Source: Lactobacillus ultunensis DSM 16047
GTDB taxonomy: Bacteria > Bacillota > Bacilli > Lactobacillales > Lactobacillaceae
DNA length: 64,000 nt
Direction of reading: 5' to 3'
NCBI RefSeq assembly: GCF_001436305.1
Contig: NZ_AZFO01000006.1
Location: 1-64,000, forward strand
Below, one piece after another: positions 7,856 to 16,172 of the stretch (the stretch's first letter is position 1; every line of letters begins with the position of its first letter). A program made the position numbers and the translations under genes. Under the pieces are notes generated by a model. It was not told where the DNA came from. It saw only the letters and a program-made list of their open reading frames with translations, and ran no database searches.

Positions 7856-8929
7856 TTAGATATACTTTCCTTCTATAATCTGATATATTTGCTCCGCTCT
7901 TTTATCCCAATTATTCTGTAACAAAAAATTTCTTCTTTCTGTTTGTGAAAACTTTAAAGATTTAGTATTGACTATTCTTCTTATTTGAGTGAAAAATTCT
8001 TCTTCGTCTTTATAGAAATATACAAAATTATTAAAACGTTCTACTTCTGGATACTTAATTGTAATTATATCTTTATTAAAATTGATATATTCATATAATT
8101 TCACAGGATCCACTGATTCAATAATTTTATTTAACTTAAAGGGCATAATTAAAGCCCGTGCATTCTTAATATTTTCATAAAGACGTTCATGTTCTACAGT
8201 ACCTAAAAAATGTATTCTAGGATCTAATATTTTTATATCATCATCGACAGGACCTATAATAGTATATTCTAAATTTGGAAAACGTTTTAGACTTTTCTTT
8301 AAAAGATCAAAATCAAACCATCTAGCAACAGAACCTATATAAGCTAACTCAATCTTCTTATCTGAATATATTTTAAAAGGGACCTTCAGAATTTTACCCG
8401 AAAAGCCATTTCTAACTAGATGTAGCTTTTTTCTTATTTCATATCCATATCTTTTTATTAAAATATTTTGTAAATTAACGCTTGTAACTAAAACATCATC
8501 AGCTTTTTTTATTAAATCATTCTCCAATTCTTTTATTGTAGGATCATTATCTAAATTTAAATTATCATCCATGCAGTCATAAATAATCTTTCCATTATAA
8601 TCTTTAGGTAAAAAATCAATTGATAATGGAGTAGTAAAATAAATTGCTTTGGGTTTCTTTCTTTTAATTAGTGATTTTATTTTTTGTGTAAAAATAAAAT
8701 CACTAATTTTTTTAAACAAAAAATATTTATTTAATTTATTGGGTATCGTTACAAGAGGATGTAATTTTACATTAGATGTAGTCTTATTGTGTTGTAATTT
8801 GGACCTTTTAAAAGAATACTTATATATCACATTGACATCATAGTACTTTGATAATCCCTCAGCAATAAACTGTGGTCGCTGTTTAATCCAATACCAATCC
8901 AGTTTCATTAAATATAAAATTGATTCCAT
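7856..8929 (-). CDS. Glycosyltransferase, GT1/GT4-like (TuaH-type)
   Basis: A 357-residue GT-B fold transferase. It opens with Leu-Asp-Trp-Tyr-Trp-Ile-Lys-Gln-Arg-Pro-Gln-Phe, a motif seen in TuaH-like enzymes of teichuronic acid and eps clusters. The C-terminal half has the Ala-Tyr-Ile-Gly-Ser-Val nucleotide-sugar strand and a Pro-Val-Lys-Leu-Tyr-Glu-Tyr motif with the conserved Glu. It should add one sugar to the lipid-linked repeat unit on the cytoplasmic side. The sugar cannot be told from sequence. It sits between a GT2 gene and wzy in the same operon with short spacings. Confidence 0.75.
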   Translation of the reverse strand: MESILYLMKLDWYWIKQRPQFIAEGLSKYYDVNVIYKYSFKRSKLQHNKTTSNVKLHPLVTIPNKLNKYFLFKKISDFIFTQKIKSLIKRKKPKAIYFTTPLSIDFLPKDYNGKIIYDCMDDNLNLDNDPTIKELENDLIKKADDVLVTSVNLQNILIKRYGYEIRKKLHLVRNGFSGKILKVPFKIYSDKKIELAYIGSVARWFDFDLLKKSLKRFPNLEYTIIGPVDDDIKILDPRIHFLGTVEHERLYENIKNARALIMPFKLNKIIESVDPVKLYEYINFNKDIITIKYPEVERFNNFVYFYKDEEEFFTQIRRIVNTKSLKFSQTERRNFLLQNNWDKRAEQIYQIIEGKYI

Positions 8930-8943
8930 AGATTCCTCAGATT

Positions 8944-9864
8944 CTAATAAAATTTAAAAAGAATTCCTAATACAAATTCTTTAGCTAATTTAATAGGATG
9001 AATCCTAAATTTCTTTTGTAAACACCATTTTAATCTACTAACAACATTCTTTTTTTTATATTCCAATATTTGGTTAATAACATCTAATTGCGGTTTCGGA
9101 ATTATTTGTTTGTATATTTCCATTATTTCCGCATATTCTTTATACATACAATCTTTTTGATCATGGGATCTCTTATACAAATTTTTAATTTTTTGTGTCA
9201 AACCTGCTCTAGATCCTACTACATTCCCCTCATGCTGTCGATACAATACAGCTCGATATTCCCTATCAAAAAAGACCTTTCCACCAATGGCAAGGCATAC
9301 CTTATGAATCCAATCATCATGCATTAAAAGATAATCTGGTTTTCCAATTCTTATTTTCTCTAATAGGGAGTAATTGAAAACCATAGTACACCCCGTACAA
9401 TAACTACATACTACTGATTGATTAAAAGTGGAAGTTGTAAAATGAAAATTGTTTTTTAAATATCTTCCATCTTGATCAATTCGTTGAAAGTCAGCACAAT
9501 ACAAGTAAGGTTCATCAGAAGTAGAAATTATATTAATTGCCCTAATAAGTTTATCACTTTTCCATATATCATCTTGATCACTAAAAGCAAAGTAATTGGC
9601 TTGAATCTCACTCAAGGATTTAGAGTTAATTATGTCAAGAAAACTTTTAGCCGGTCCCAAATTTCTTCCTTTATAATACTCTAATTTTCCTTCTTTTTGA
9701 TATTCATTTAAAATTTTTAATGTATTATCAGTCGAACCATCATCTCGTACAATTAAATGTACACTTACTTCTTTTTGATTTAATATACTATTTACTTGTT
9801 CTTTTAAGTATTTTTCTCCATTATAAGTAGACATCATAACTATAACGTCTTGATTATCAAACAT
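8944..9864 (-). CDS. Family 2 glycosyltransferase
   Basis: A 306-residue GT-A transferase. Near the N-terminus it has Met-Ser-Thr-Tyr-Asn-Gly-Glu-Lys-Tyr-Leu, then Arg-Asp-Asp-Gly-Ser-Thr-Asp, and near residue 95 the nucleotide-binding Asp-Gln-Asp-Asp-Ile-Trp. A basic, amphipathic C-terminus suggests membrane association. This layout is typical of rhamnosyl- and other hexosyltransferases of capsule clusters. It should elongate the repeat unit. The donor and linkage cannot be read from sequence. Confidence 0.82.
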   Translation of the reverse strand: MFDNQDVIVMMSTYNGEKYLKEQVNSILNQKEVSVHLIVRDDGSTDNTLKILNEYQKEGKLEYYKGRNLGPAKSFLDIINSKSLSEIQANYFAFSDQDDIWKSDKLIRAINIISTSDEPYLYCADFQRIDQDGRYLKNNFHFTTSTFNQSVVCSYCTGCTMVFNYSLLEKIRIGKPDYLLMHDDWIHKVCLAIGGKVFFDREYRAVLYRQHEGNVVGSRAGLTQKIKNLYKRSHDQKDCMYKEYAEIMEIYKQIIPKPQLDVINQILEYKKKNVVSRLKWCLQKKFRIHPIKLAKEFVLGILFKFY

Positions 9865-9873
9865 ATTATACTA

Positions 9874-10803
9874 TTAAACCTGATTTTCTAAAATTCGTTC
9901 ATATACTGTTTTTTTCCCATCAATTTTTTTCTTATATACGTACTTATAAGATAATTTATTAAAAACGGACGGAACTTGATAATTAGGTAAGGTAGAATTT
10001 AACTCTTTTTCCATAGAAAAAACCTCTTGATTATTTGGCAATACTTCATCAACCTCCGTATGAAACTCAATCACATTATTATATGCTACTGTGATTGCAG
10101 AATCTACTAACAAATATGCCATTAAAGTATTTTCTTCCATCGCATAACGAATTAATATATCTTTTATCAATTGTATCCCCGGGTTACCTTTTCCACTTGC
10201 CATTAGAAAACCAGTCCATTTTCCTTGACAAACATGCCAGTCAGAATATTTTCCATGTTTAATTGTAAAAAAGTGAGACTTTTCATAATCATACATCCTT
10301 TTCTCAACATAAACTGTAGAATCAATCCATATTCCGCCATATTTGGCAAGCAAACTAAATCTCAAAATATCGGACAAAAACGTTAAACTAAATATTTTTC
10401 TATTAACCTTGTTAAGTACTTCGTTAGGAATATCAACGTATTTGTCATAATTATTCTTATTAATAACTACAACGTTCTTATCACAATATATTTTTTTTAT
10501 TCGATTAATACATGCCTTAACAATTTCTGGAGCCTGATCAATCCCCTGCCACCAACATATCCACACATAATTACTTTCAGAAATTAAACGATTTGAATTA
10601 GCACCCTTTTTATTACTATATTTTTTTATCACATCTTGATAATTGTCTTGGAGATATCTTGTTACTAATTTATATTTATAATGATGTAATTTATGTCCTA
10701 CTTTATTTGAACTCTTGTTAAATAAAGTAGTTAATATTGACACAAGCAGAAAATAAATGCCAAAATCTTGTTTTATTTTTTTTATTTGCTTTATTCGTTT
10801 CAT
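9874..10803 (-). CDS. Capsular polysaccharide synthesis transferase (GT32-like)
   Basis: A 309-residue protein of the capsular polysaccharide synthesis / mannosyltransferase OCH1-like group. It has Ile-Cys-Trp-Trp-Gln-Gly near residue 80, a Leu-Ser-Asp-Ile-Leu-Arg-Phe-Ser-Leu-Leu helix, and the DxD-type motif Tyr-Gly-Gly-Ile-Trp-Ile-Asp-Ser-Thr near residue 155. Such enzymes bind a nucleotide sugar through the Asp and a divalent metal. It lies between the two-part galactosyltransferase and the GT2 gene, with spacings of about 10-20 bases, so it probably adds the next sugar to the repeat unit. Confidence 0.75.
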   Translation of the reverse strand: MKRIKQIKKIKQDFGIYFLLVSILTTLFNKSSNKVGHKLHHYKYKLVTRYLQDNYQDVIKKYSNKKGANSNRLISESNYVWICWWQGIDQAPEIVKACINRIKKIYCDKNVVVINKNNYDKYVDIPNEVLNKVNRKIFSLTFLSDILRFSLLAKYGGIWIDSTVYVEKRMYDYEKSHFFTIKHGKYSDWHVCQGKWTGFLMASGKGNPGIQLIKDILIRYAMEENTLMAYLLVDSAITVAYNNVIEFHTEVDEVLPNNQEVFSMEKELNSTLPNYQVPSVFNKLSYKYVYKKKIDGKKTVYERILENQV

Positions 10804-10822
10804 TATACATAATCCTGTAATA

Positions 10823-11326
10823 CTAATGACCGTGCATTAAATCATCAACTATAATTTCAAATTTCCTGATAAACTTACCATTGTTACTACTTTCTCCAGT
10901 TTTTTTAGTAGTTATAATTCTATTATAATTTTCAATAGTTTCTTTTAATTGAGTTATTTGATAAACAGGAATTATATTATTCATCTGCTTCGCAATTAAC
11001 TTTGTGAACTCAACTTGATGATTATTAACATGCTCATGAAATTTTTCTTGCCTCGGTACTACAATAGGAACCTTTCCAAATTGCAAAGCTTCAATAAAAC
11101 TAGATGGACCTCCATGTGTAATTACAATCCTCGCTTTTTTTAAAGCTCCCTGCATTTCATCAAATGACATCATTTTATGAGCTTCACAATTTTGAGGTAC
11201 ATAGGTACTAAATCCAGTCTGAATAATAACCTTTTCTTTAATATCGCCATTAGCGACCAATTCATCAACTTTTTTAATTAATCGATTAAACGGTTGCTCA
11301 TGAGTACCGACAGTCACAAATATCAT
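10823..11326 (-). CDS. Alg13-like catalytic subunit of two-part glycosyltransferase (Cps14G/PssE type)
   Basis: A 167-residue protein with Val-Thr-Val-Gly-Thr-His-Glu-Gln-Pro-Phe at the start and Ile-Thr-His-Gly-Gly-Pro-Ser-Ser-Phe-Ile-Glu-Ala near residue 90, the signature of Alg13/EpsF C-terminal domains that bind the nucleotide sugar. In streptococcal type 14 capsule the pair Cps14F/Cps14G adds galactose beta-1,4 to lipid-linked glucose, Cps14G being catalytic. The partner gene lies directly upstream, 12 bases away. The same reaction is likely here, by family inference. Both genes are as short as the separated subunits usually are. Confidence 0.85.
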   Translation of the reverse strand: MIFVTVGTHEQPFNRLIKKVDELVANGDIKEKVIIQTGFSTYVPQNCEAHKMMSFDEMQGALKKARIVITHGGPSSFIEALQFGKVPIVVPRQEKFHEHVNNHQVEFTKLIAKQMNNIIPVYQITQLKETIENYNRIITTKKTGESSNNGKFIRKFEIIVDDLMHGH

Positions 11327-11338
11327 AAAATCACCTAA

Positions 11339-11788
11339 CTAAAAAATACTTCCCAAATTAATTGCTTTAGGATAAACCTTTTTCATTTCTTCCCATTCGA
11401 CAATAAAACGATCAGTAATAGGATATACTAACTTACCAGTTAACGTTGGTTTGTCATAACGATCAAACACTTCAATATAAATCGTTTTTGCTCCCATTAA
11501 TTTACCGATATAAAAAAATGGAACTGCTACCGCAGCACCACTTGAAATGATTAAATCAGGTTTTTCTTTACGGAGCACTTTAATAGCCAACAAAGTATTT
11601 CTAATCAGATTTTTCAGGTTACGGTTAGTAGGATAATAACATCCGTACATCCTTTCACCTTTTAATTTACTTCGAGCATCTTCCTTGTCGAAAGTTACCC
11701 AAAACCGATCTTTATTCTGCCAGAAATGTTTTAACATATATAAATGCGTTAAATGTCCACCACTTGAACCTACCAAGCATACTTTCAT
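11339..11788 (-). CDS. Alg14-like membrane subunit of two-part glycosyltransferase (Cps14F/PssD type)
   Basis: A 149-residue protein starting Lys-Val-Cys-Leu-Val-Gly-Ser-Ser-Gly-Gly-His-Leu, the N-terminal signature of Alg14/PssD proteins, with a Ser-Ser-Gly-Ala-Ala-Val-Ala-Val-Pro motif near residue 83. It anchors and activates the Alg13-like partner encoded next. It follows the GT4 gene by 14 bases. Predicted role: the second sugar of the repeat unit, probably galactose onto the priming glucose. Confidence 0.85.
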   Translation of the reverse strand: MKVCLVGSSGGHLTHLYMLKHFWQNKDRFWVTFDKEDARSKLKGERMYGCYYPTNRNLKNLIRNTLLAIKVLRKEKPDLIISSGAAVAVPFFYIGKLMGAKTIYIEVFDRYDKPTLTGKLVYPITDRFIVEWEEMKKVYPKAINLGSIF

Positions 11789-11802
11789 AGCTTCCCTCTC
11801 CT

Positions 11803-12927
11803 TTAGATATTGCTTATCTTATTTATTTGGCCATCAAAATTAATGTTTTCTTTTGTGACATTCTTCTCTAATTTATCTCTCAATTTGGAATCTAAATATA
11901 GTTTCTTAATACAATTCTCTAAATCTTTATCGTTAAGTTTAGATATTAATCCTGTTTTACCATTATCAATTTGTTCTACATTTGCAGGGAAATCAGATGT
12001 CACAATACATTTTTTCAAAATTCTTGCTTCTACTAGGGCAACACTATAACCTTCATGACGCGATGGCAAGACAAACAAATTACAATTCTTAATATATGGA
12101 TATGGATTATCTCGCCTTCCTAATAAAATAAAGTTATTGTTTAAATTGAGTTTGTGAATCAATCTCTCTAACTTACGTCTATCTTTACCCTCACCAATAG
12201 CAAACCATTTAAAATGAATTCCTTCATCTTTTAATCGTTTAGCAGCTTTGACTGAAAGATCATATCCTTTTTGCTCAGTTAGCCTTCCAACTGTTACGAT
12301 ATTAAATATATTATTTTTAAATTCCTTAGGATAAAACTCTATGGACTTTTTTAAAATATTTTTAATATCTATAACATTATAAAAAACATCAGACTTTTCC
12401 CTATAATGAGGATATAAACTATCAAATGTTTTTTTTATTGCCTTCGATACCCCAAATATCTTACTATAATTGCTAAAATATCTCTCTACATTTACTATCC
12501 AGGGCATTTGTTCATCATGCAACCAAAATGCCTTTTTATCTGCATTAACATTCAAAGCTAAAAAGGCTGTTGTAAATGCACCATATCCATAAAAGTCAAT
12601 CGCTACATCATAATGCGGCAAAAAGGGCATTCTACTATGTTTAGCTATTACATCATAAATTGGAAAGTATTTATTAAGGCCTATTTTCTTAATGGCTTTA
12701 CCAGGTAAAGCATACATAGAGGCTAATGAATGATAAAATTTATTGTCAAATTTAATATATTCAATTTTTATTTTTTTCTTTAAGCGATAGCTATATTCTG
12801 TATCTTTATCCAGCAAAAGCAAAGTTATATTATATTTTTTTTCGTCCAAACGATTAAGAAATTCTATAAGTGCAACTTCTGAGCCACCACCACCAAGTGA
12901 CTTCGCAACTACAAGTAACTTTTTCAT
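11803..12927 (-). CDS. Family 4 glycosyltransferase
   Basis: A 374-residue GT-B transferase of the GT4 group. The N-terminus has a Gly-Gly-Gly-Gly-Ser-Glu loop. The C-terminal domain has Val-Gly-Arg-Leu-Thr-Glu-Gln-Lys-Gly, then Leu-Pro-Ser-Arg-His-Glu-Gly-Tyr-Ser and Val-Glu-Ala, that is, the EX7E region that binds the donor. It follows the priming transferase by five bases. Retaining transferases of this type add glucose, galactose or GlcNAc to eps repeat units; the exact sugar cannot be told. Confidence 0.85.
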   Translation of the reverse strand: MKKLLVVAKSLGGGGSEVALIEFLNRLDEKKYNITLLLLDKDTEYSYRLKKKIKIEYIKFDNKFYHSLASMYALPGKAIKKIGLNKYFPIYDVIAKHSRMPFLPHYDVAIDFYGYGAFTTAFLALNVNADKKAFWLHDEQMPWIVNVERYFSNYSKIFGVSKAIKKTFDSLYPHYREKSDVFYNVIDIKNILKKSIEFYPKEFKNNIFNIVTVGRLTEQKGYDLSVKAAKRLKDEGIHFKWFAIGEGKDRRKLERLIHKLNLNNNFILLGRRDNPYPYIKNCNLFVLPSRHEGYSVALVEARILKKCIVTSDFPANVEQIDNGKTGLISKLNDKDLENCIKKLYLDSKLRDKLEKNVTKENINFDGQINKISNI

Positions 12928-12932
12928 AACTT

Positions 12933-13586
12933 CTAATAAGCTCCATTAGGATGAATCATAACTAGTATCGTCTTAATAATTAACTTAAAGTCTTCCCACA
13001 GGCCAGAATGATTAATATACATAATGTCAAGCCAGACCATTTCATCAAAGTCAGCTTGACTTCTACGTGTCACTTGCCACAGACCTGTGCATCCCGGCAT
13101 CACTTCAAGCCGCTGTTTATCATAATCAGTATATTCTTCTACTTCAGAAGGTAGAGGTGGACGTGGACCAACTAGCGACATATCACCAATTAATACATTA
13201 TAAAGTTGAGGTAATTCATCAAGACTATACTTCCGAATTGTATGTCCAATTTTAGTGATTCGCGGATCATCCTTGATCTTAAACATCGCACCATCAATTT
13301 CATTTTGATCCTCAAGTTGATCAATCATCTTATCTGCATTTACAACCATGGAACGAAATTTCCACATCTTAAATGGTCTCTCATCTTTGCCAATACGTTC
13401 TTGGGAATAAAATGCCGGCCCTCCATCTTCATGCCTAATCTTAATGATTAAAAACAAAAATAATGGCGATAGAAGAATTAACCCAATTGCACTTGCAATA
13501 ATATCAAACAATCTTTTAATTGTATGATAAAAAGGTCTATTATTGACCTTTCTCGGATTAACTTTAAGTTTTTCCATCGCCATCAT
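12933..13586 (-). CDS. epsE: Priming glycosyl-phosphate transferase EpsE
   Basis: A 217-residue polyprenyl-phosphate hexose-1-phosphate transferase. After a basic N-terminus it has one hydrophobic segment (about residues 27-48), then Tyr-Ser-Gln-Glu-Arg-Ile-Gly, Lys-Phe-Arg-Ser-Met, Lys-Tyr-Ser-Leu-Asp-Glu-Leu-Pro-Gln, and Val-Gly-Pro-Arg-Pro-Pro. These are the hallmark blocks of the WbaP/CpsE family. It starts repeat-unit synthesis by moving sugar-1-phosphate (commonly glucose or galactose) from UDP-sugar to undecaprenyl phosphate. The short form lacks the four-helix N-terminal domain of WbaP. ATG at 13586 is preceded by a GAGGA site; alternative in-frame ATGs follow at once. Confidence 0.92.
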   Translation of the reverse strand: MMAMEKLKVNPRKVNNRPFYHTIKRLFDIIASAIGLILLSPLFLFLIIKIRHEDGGPAFYSQERIGKDERPFKMWKFRSMVVNADKMIDQLEDQNEIDGAMFKIKDDPRITKIGHTIRKYSLDELPQLYNVLIGDMSLVGPRPPLPSEVEEYTDYDKQRLEVMPGCTGLWQVTRRSQADFDEMVWLDIMYINHSGLWEDFKLIIKTILVMIHPNGAY

Positions 13587-13676
13587 TTATTCCTCTTACC
13601 CTCTTACGAACTTTATCCTTATATTATAATACCTATTTTATTTCTATGTAGGCATTTTTCATATTTGTACGTTTAA

Positions 13677-14447
13677 TTAAAAGAACCAAAACTTTGTTTT
13701 CTTCTTAAGCGGACGCCAATTAAGTTGGACATCATCACCATTTACAATTGCTCGCGCATTGTTTCGATACTGTTCAGCAAATTCTTTACCAAATTCATTA
13801 CTTAGTTTCTTCAGTGCCTCGCTATATTCATACTGTCGCTTAGGTAAATCATGAGCATCTGAGGCAAAACAAGCACATTGTCCAGCTTCAATAAAACGGC
13901 GACTCATCTCTTCGATATTTTTACCAAAAGTACCAACATATGAACTAGCAGTAATCTGTACTAAGCAACCTTGTTCAATCAAATCTTGTAAGATCGTTGG
14001 TTTTTTTAATATTCGACTATTACGTTCAGGATGAACAACAACTGGTGTAATTCCACGTTGCATAATACTAAAGACCATATCCTGCGTATAAGTTGGAACA
14101 TCATCACTTGGAAATTCCAAAAGCATATATTGTCCAGCTTCATCTAAGAAAAGTATATCATCCTCATCCAATGCCTTTGGTAGATCGCCAGAAATTCTCA
14201 CTTCCTGTCCAGGAAACACTGTCAATGGTATCTTAGCATCATTCAACATATCTTGAAAGTTTTCGGTTAACCGAATCACATCTTTTTTGTGATTAACATA
14301 TTTACCATTAAGCATATGAGGAGTACAAACCGCATGCGTTACCCCATCTTTAACCGCATCTCTTGCTAGTTTAATTGAAGTCTGCCAATCTTTAGATCCA
14401 TCATCGACCCCAGGTAAAATATGACAGTGAATATCAACTAATATCAT
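13677..14447 (-). CDS. epsD: PHP-type protein tyrosine phosphatase of eps synthesis
   Basis: A 256-residue CpsB/YwqE-like phosphatase with the PHP metal site: Asp-Ile-His-Cys-His-Ile-Leu-Pro-Gly-Val-Asp-Asp-Gly-Ser at residues 4-17, later His-Pro-Glu-Arg and Ala-Ser-Asp-Ala-His. It dephosphorylates the BY-kinase encoded directly upstream; their frames meet at 14447, where the start overlaps the kinase stop. Kinase-phosphatase cycling controls chain length and output in eps systems. Called epsD in lactobacilli, wzb/wzh or cpsB elsewhere. Confidence 0.93.
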   Translation of the reverse strand: MILVDIHCHILPGVDDGSKDWQTSIKLARDAVKDGVTHAVCTPHMLNGKYVNHKKDVIRLTENFQDMLNDAKIPLTVFPGQEVRISGDLPKALDEDDILFLDEAGQYMLLEFPSDDVPTYTQDMVFSIMQRGITPVVVHPERNSRILKKPTILQDLIEQGCLVQITASSYVGTFGKNIEEMSRRFIEAGQCACFASDAHDLPKRQYEYSEALKKLSNEFGKEFAEQYRNNARAIVNGDDVQLNWRPLKKKTKFWFF

Positions 14448-15268
14448 TATTTCTTTAACCTAGAAAACCAACTTTTCTTCTTCTTTTCTTCGCCGTAGCC
14501 ATAACCATAACCATAACCATAACCATAACCATAACCATAACCATAGCCATAACCATAACCATAACCATAGCCATAACCTGCATTATCAGAACTAATATCA
14601 TTCATAATGTAGCCCAAAATTCTGGCTTTGGCAAATCTAAGCATTTCAACTGAACGCTTAATCGCTAACTTTTGAGTATGCCCTTGACGAACAACTAAAA
14701 TAATCCCATCTAAATGACGAGCTAATGATTGAGTATCAGATACCTCAAGAACAGGAGCTAAGTCAATAATTACAAGATCATAATGTTCTTCAGTTAAATC
14801 AATAAAGTCATGCATACGCTTGGAACTAATAAGTTCAGAAGGATTAGGTGGCATAGGACCCGCTGTTAAAACAGATAAATTTTTCACTCCACTATCTTGA
14901 ATAACCTTATCAAGATCAACTTCTTTGGCACTAGATGAAATAACTGTACTGAGACCAACATGATTACTTAGATTAAAAGTAGTATGTACAGTTGGTCTGC
15001 GTAAGTCACCATCAATTAACAAAGTTTTACGACCTGCTTGTGCATATGTAATAGCTACATTCGCTGCTATAGTTGATTTTCCTTCACTAATATTAGCAGA
15101 AGTAAAAGCAACAGACTTAATATCATGATCAACAGCCATGAAGTTAATATTCGTACGAATGGTACGGAATTGTTCTGACACTGGGCCCTTGGGCTTAGCT
15201 ACAGTAATTAACTTGGCACCCTTTTCAATTGTTTCATTAGTACCACGTTTTCTTCTAAAAAGTGACAT
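14447..15268 (-). CDS. epsC: Tyrosine-protein kinase (BY-kinase) of eps synthesis with a Gly-Tyr repeat tail
   Basis: A 273-residue cytoplasmic BY-kinase (CapB/CpsD/Wze type). Walker A is near residue 63 (Ser-Glu-Gly-Lys-Ser-Thr), Walker A' near 85 (Leu-Ile-Asp-Gly-Asp-Leu-Arg-Arg-Pro), and Walker B near 166 (Leu-Val-Ile-Ile-Asp-Leu-Ala-Pro). It phosphorylates its own C-terminal tyrosines and works with the membrane modulator EpsB encoded upstream. The tail is unusual: 14 consecutive Gly-Tyr dipeptides before a Lys-rich end, against the usual cluster of three to six tyrosines. The tail is coded by a six-base repeat that can change length without changing frame. Confidence 0.93.
   Translation of the reverse strand: MSLFRRKRGTNETIEKGAKLITVAKPKGPVSEQFRTIRTNINFMAVDHDIKSVAFTSANISEGKSTIAANVAITYAQAGRKTLLIDGDLRRPTVHTTFNLSNHVGLSTVISSSAKEVDLDKVIQDSGVKNLSVLTAGPMPPNPSELISSKRMHDFIDLTEEHYDLVIIDLAPVLEVSDTQSLARHLDGIILVVRQGHTQKLAIKRSVEMLRFAKARILGYIMNDISSDNAGYGYGYGYGYGYGYGYGYGYGYGYGYGYGEEKKKKSWFSRLKK
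14495..14578 (-). repeat. Hexanucleotide microsatellite coding (Gly-Tyr)14 in the BY-kinase
   Basis: Fourteen tandem six-base units, mostly ATAACC on the plus strand with ATAGCC and GTAGCC variants, encode 14 Gly-Tyr pairs. Three units carry a silent change, so the tract is not a fresh expansion of a single unit. Slippage would add or remove whole Gly-Tyr pairs and so change the number of phosphorylatable tyrosines. Confidence 0.95.
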
Positions 15269-15282
15269 AATATCTCCTTTAG

Positions 15283-16158
15283 CTATACTCGATGTCTTGT
15301 AAGACGTTCACGTTTATTAGGTTTATTCTTATTAATACTAAATGAGGATGACAAGTGGAAATGAGCTACTTGTCCTAAATCAGTTAAACCTAACTCTTGA
15401 GTAAGGTAATTATCATCACGAACTGTAGTATTAGTCATTTCACGAATAATAATCACAGCAAAACTTAATACTAATCCAATAACAAAACCAGCTAAAGTAT
15501 ATAATTTAACATTAGGTGAAGATTGAGTTCCCATAGTACCACGAGCAACAATAGTGACATTGTTTACACTCATAATATTAGGAATTTCCTTACTAAAAGT
15601 TTCGGCTACAGCATTAACTTCAGCTCTAGCTTTTGCAGGTGTATTAGATTCAGCGGAGATTGAGAAAACTTGTGATTGCTGTTGCGTATTAACTGAAATA
15701 TTCTTAGCTAATTGTTTAGCAGATACTACATATGATTTGCCAGAACGTTCAATTACAGCCGGTTGAGCTCTTCTCACTAATCTACGTCTACCGTTTTCAT
15801 CAATTCTATAGACAGCTTTTTTCGCCTTCTTAACTACTACAGTTGGATTAGCTAAACGATTAGAAGCTTCCTCTAAAATTTTATGACTAGTTACAATATC
15901 TTTATAAGTTGTAACCATTTGCATATTGGCTTGTTGAGTTACATAAGCCGCATTTGGATCGTTATTACGACTCTTTTGATTAACCAAGATTTGTGCACTT
16001 GAAGAATACTTAGGTGTAACTACAAATTCAGCAAGACCCCAGCCGATAACCGCAAGGCCAATACTCCACAGAATTAATGCCCAGATATGTCTACGACATA
16101 TCTGAAGCAATTGAGTAAGATCAATTGTATTATCAGTTTGTTTTTGTTCTTGTTCCAT
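15283..16158 (-). CDS. epsB: Chain-length modulator, Wzz/CapA-like transmembrane adaptor of the BY-kinase
   Basis: A 291-residue protein with two membrane segments, near residues 30-50 and 222-242, flanking a large extracellular part. This is the polysaccharide co-polymerase layout. The N-terminus has the Ile-Asp-Leu-Thr-Gln-Leu-Leu motif and the loop has Tyr-Ser-Ser-Ser-Ala-Gln-Ile-Leu-Val-Asn, both typical of Wzz/CapA modulators. The C-terminal cytoplasmic stretch should activate the kinase encoded next, 14 bases downstream. Together they set chain length of the exopolysaccharide. Confidence 0.92.
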   Translation of the reverse strand: MEQEQKQTDNTIDLTQLLQICRRHIWALILWSIGLAVIGWGLAEFVVTPKYSSSAQILVNQKSRNNDPNAAYVTQQANMQMVTTYKDIVTSHKILEEASNRLANPTVVVKKAKKAVYRIDENGRRRLVRRAQPAVIERSGKSYVVSAKQLAKNISVNTQQQSQVFSISAESNTPAKARAEVNAVAETFSKEIPNIMSVNNVTIVARGTMGTQSSPNVKLYTLAGFVIGLVLSFAVIIIREMTNTTVRDDNYLTQELGLTDLGQVAHFHLSSSFSINKNKPNKRERLTRHRV

Positions 16159-16172
16159 CTATCTTTCCTTTA

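Noticed and set aside
14495-14578. Tandem short repeats, possibly a CRISPR-like array
   Set aside because: Units are six bases with no spacers and lie inside the BY-kinase reading frame, coding Gly-Tyr.
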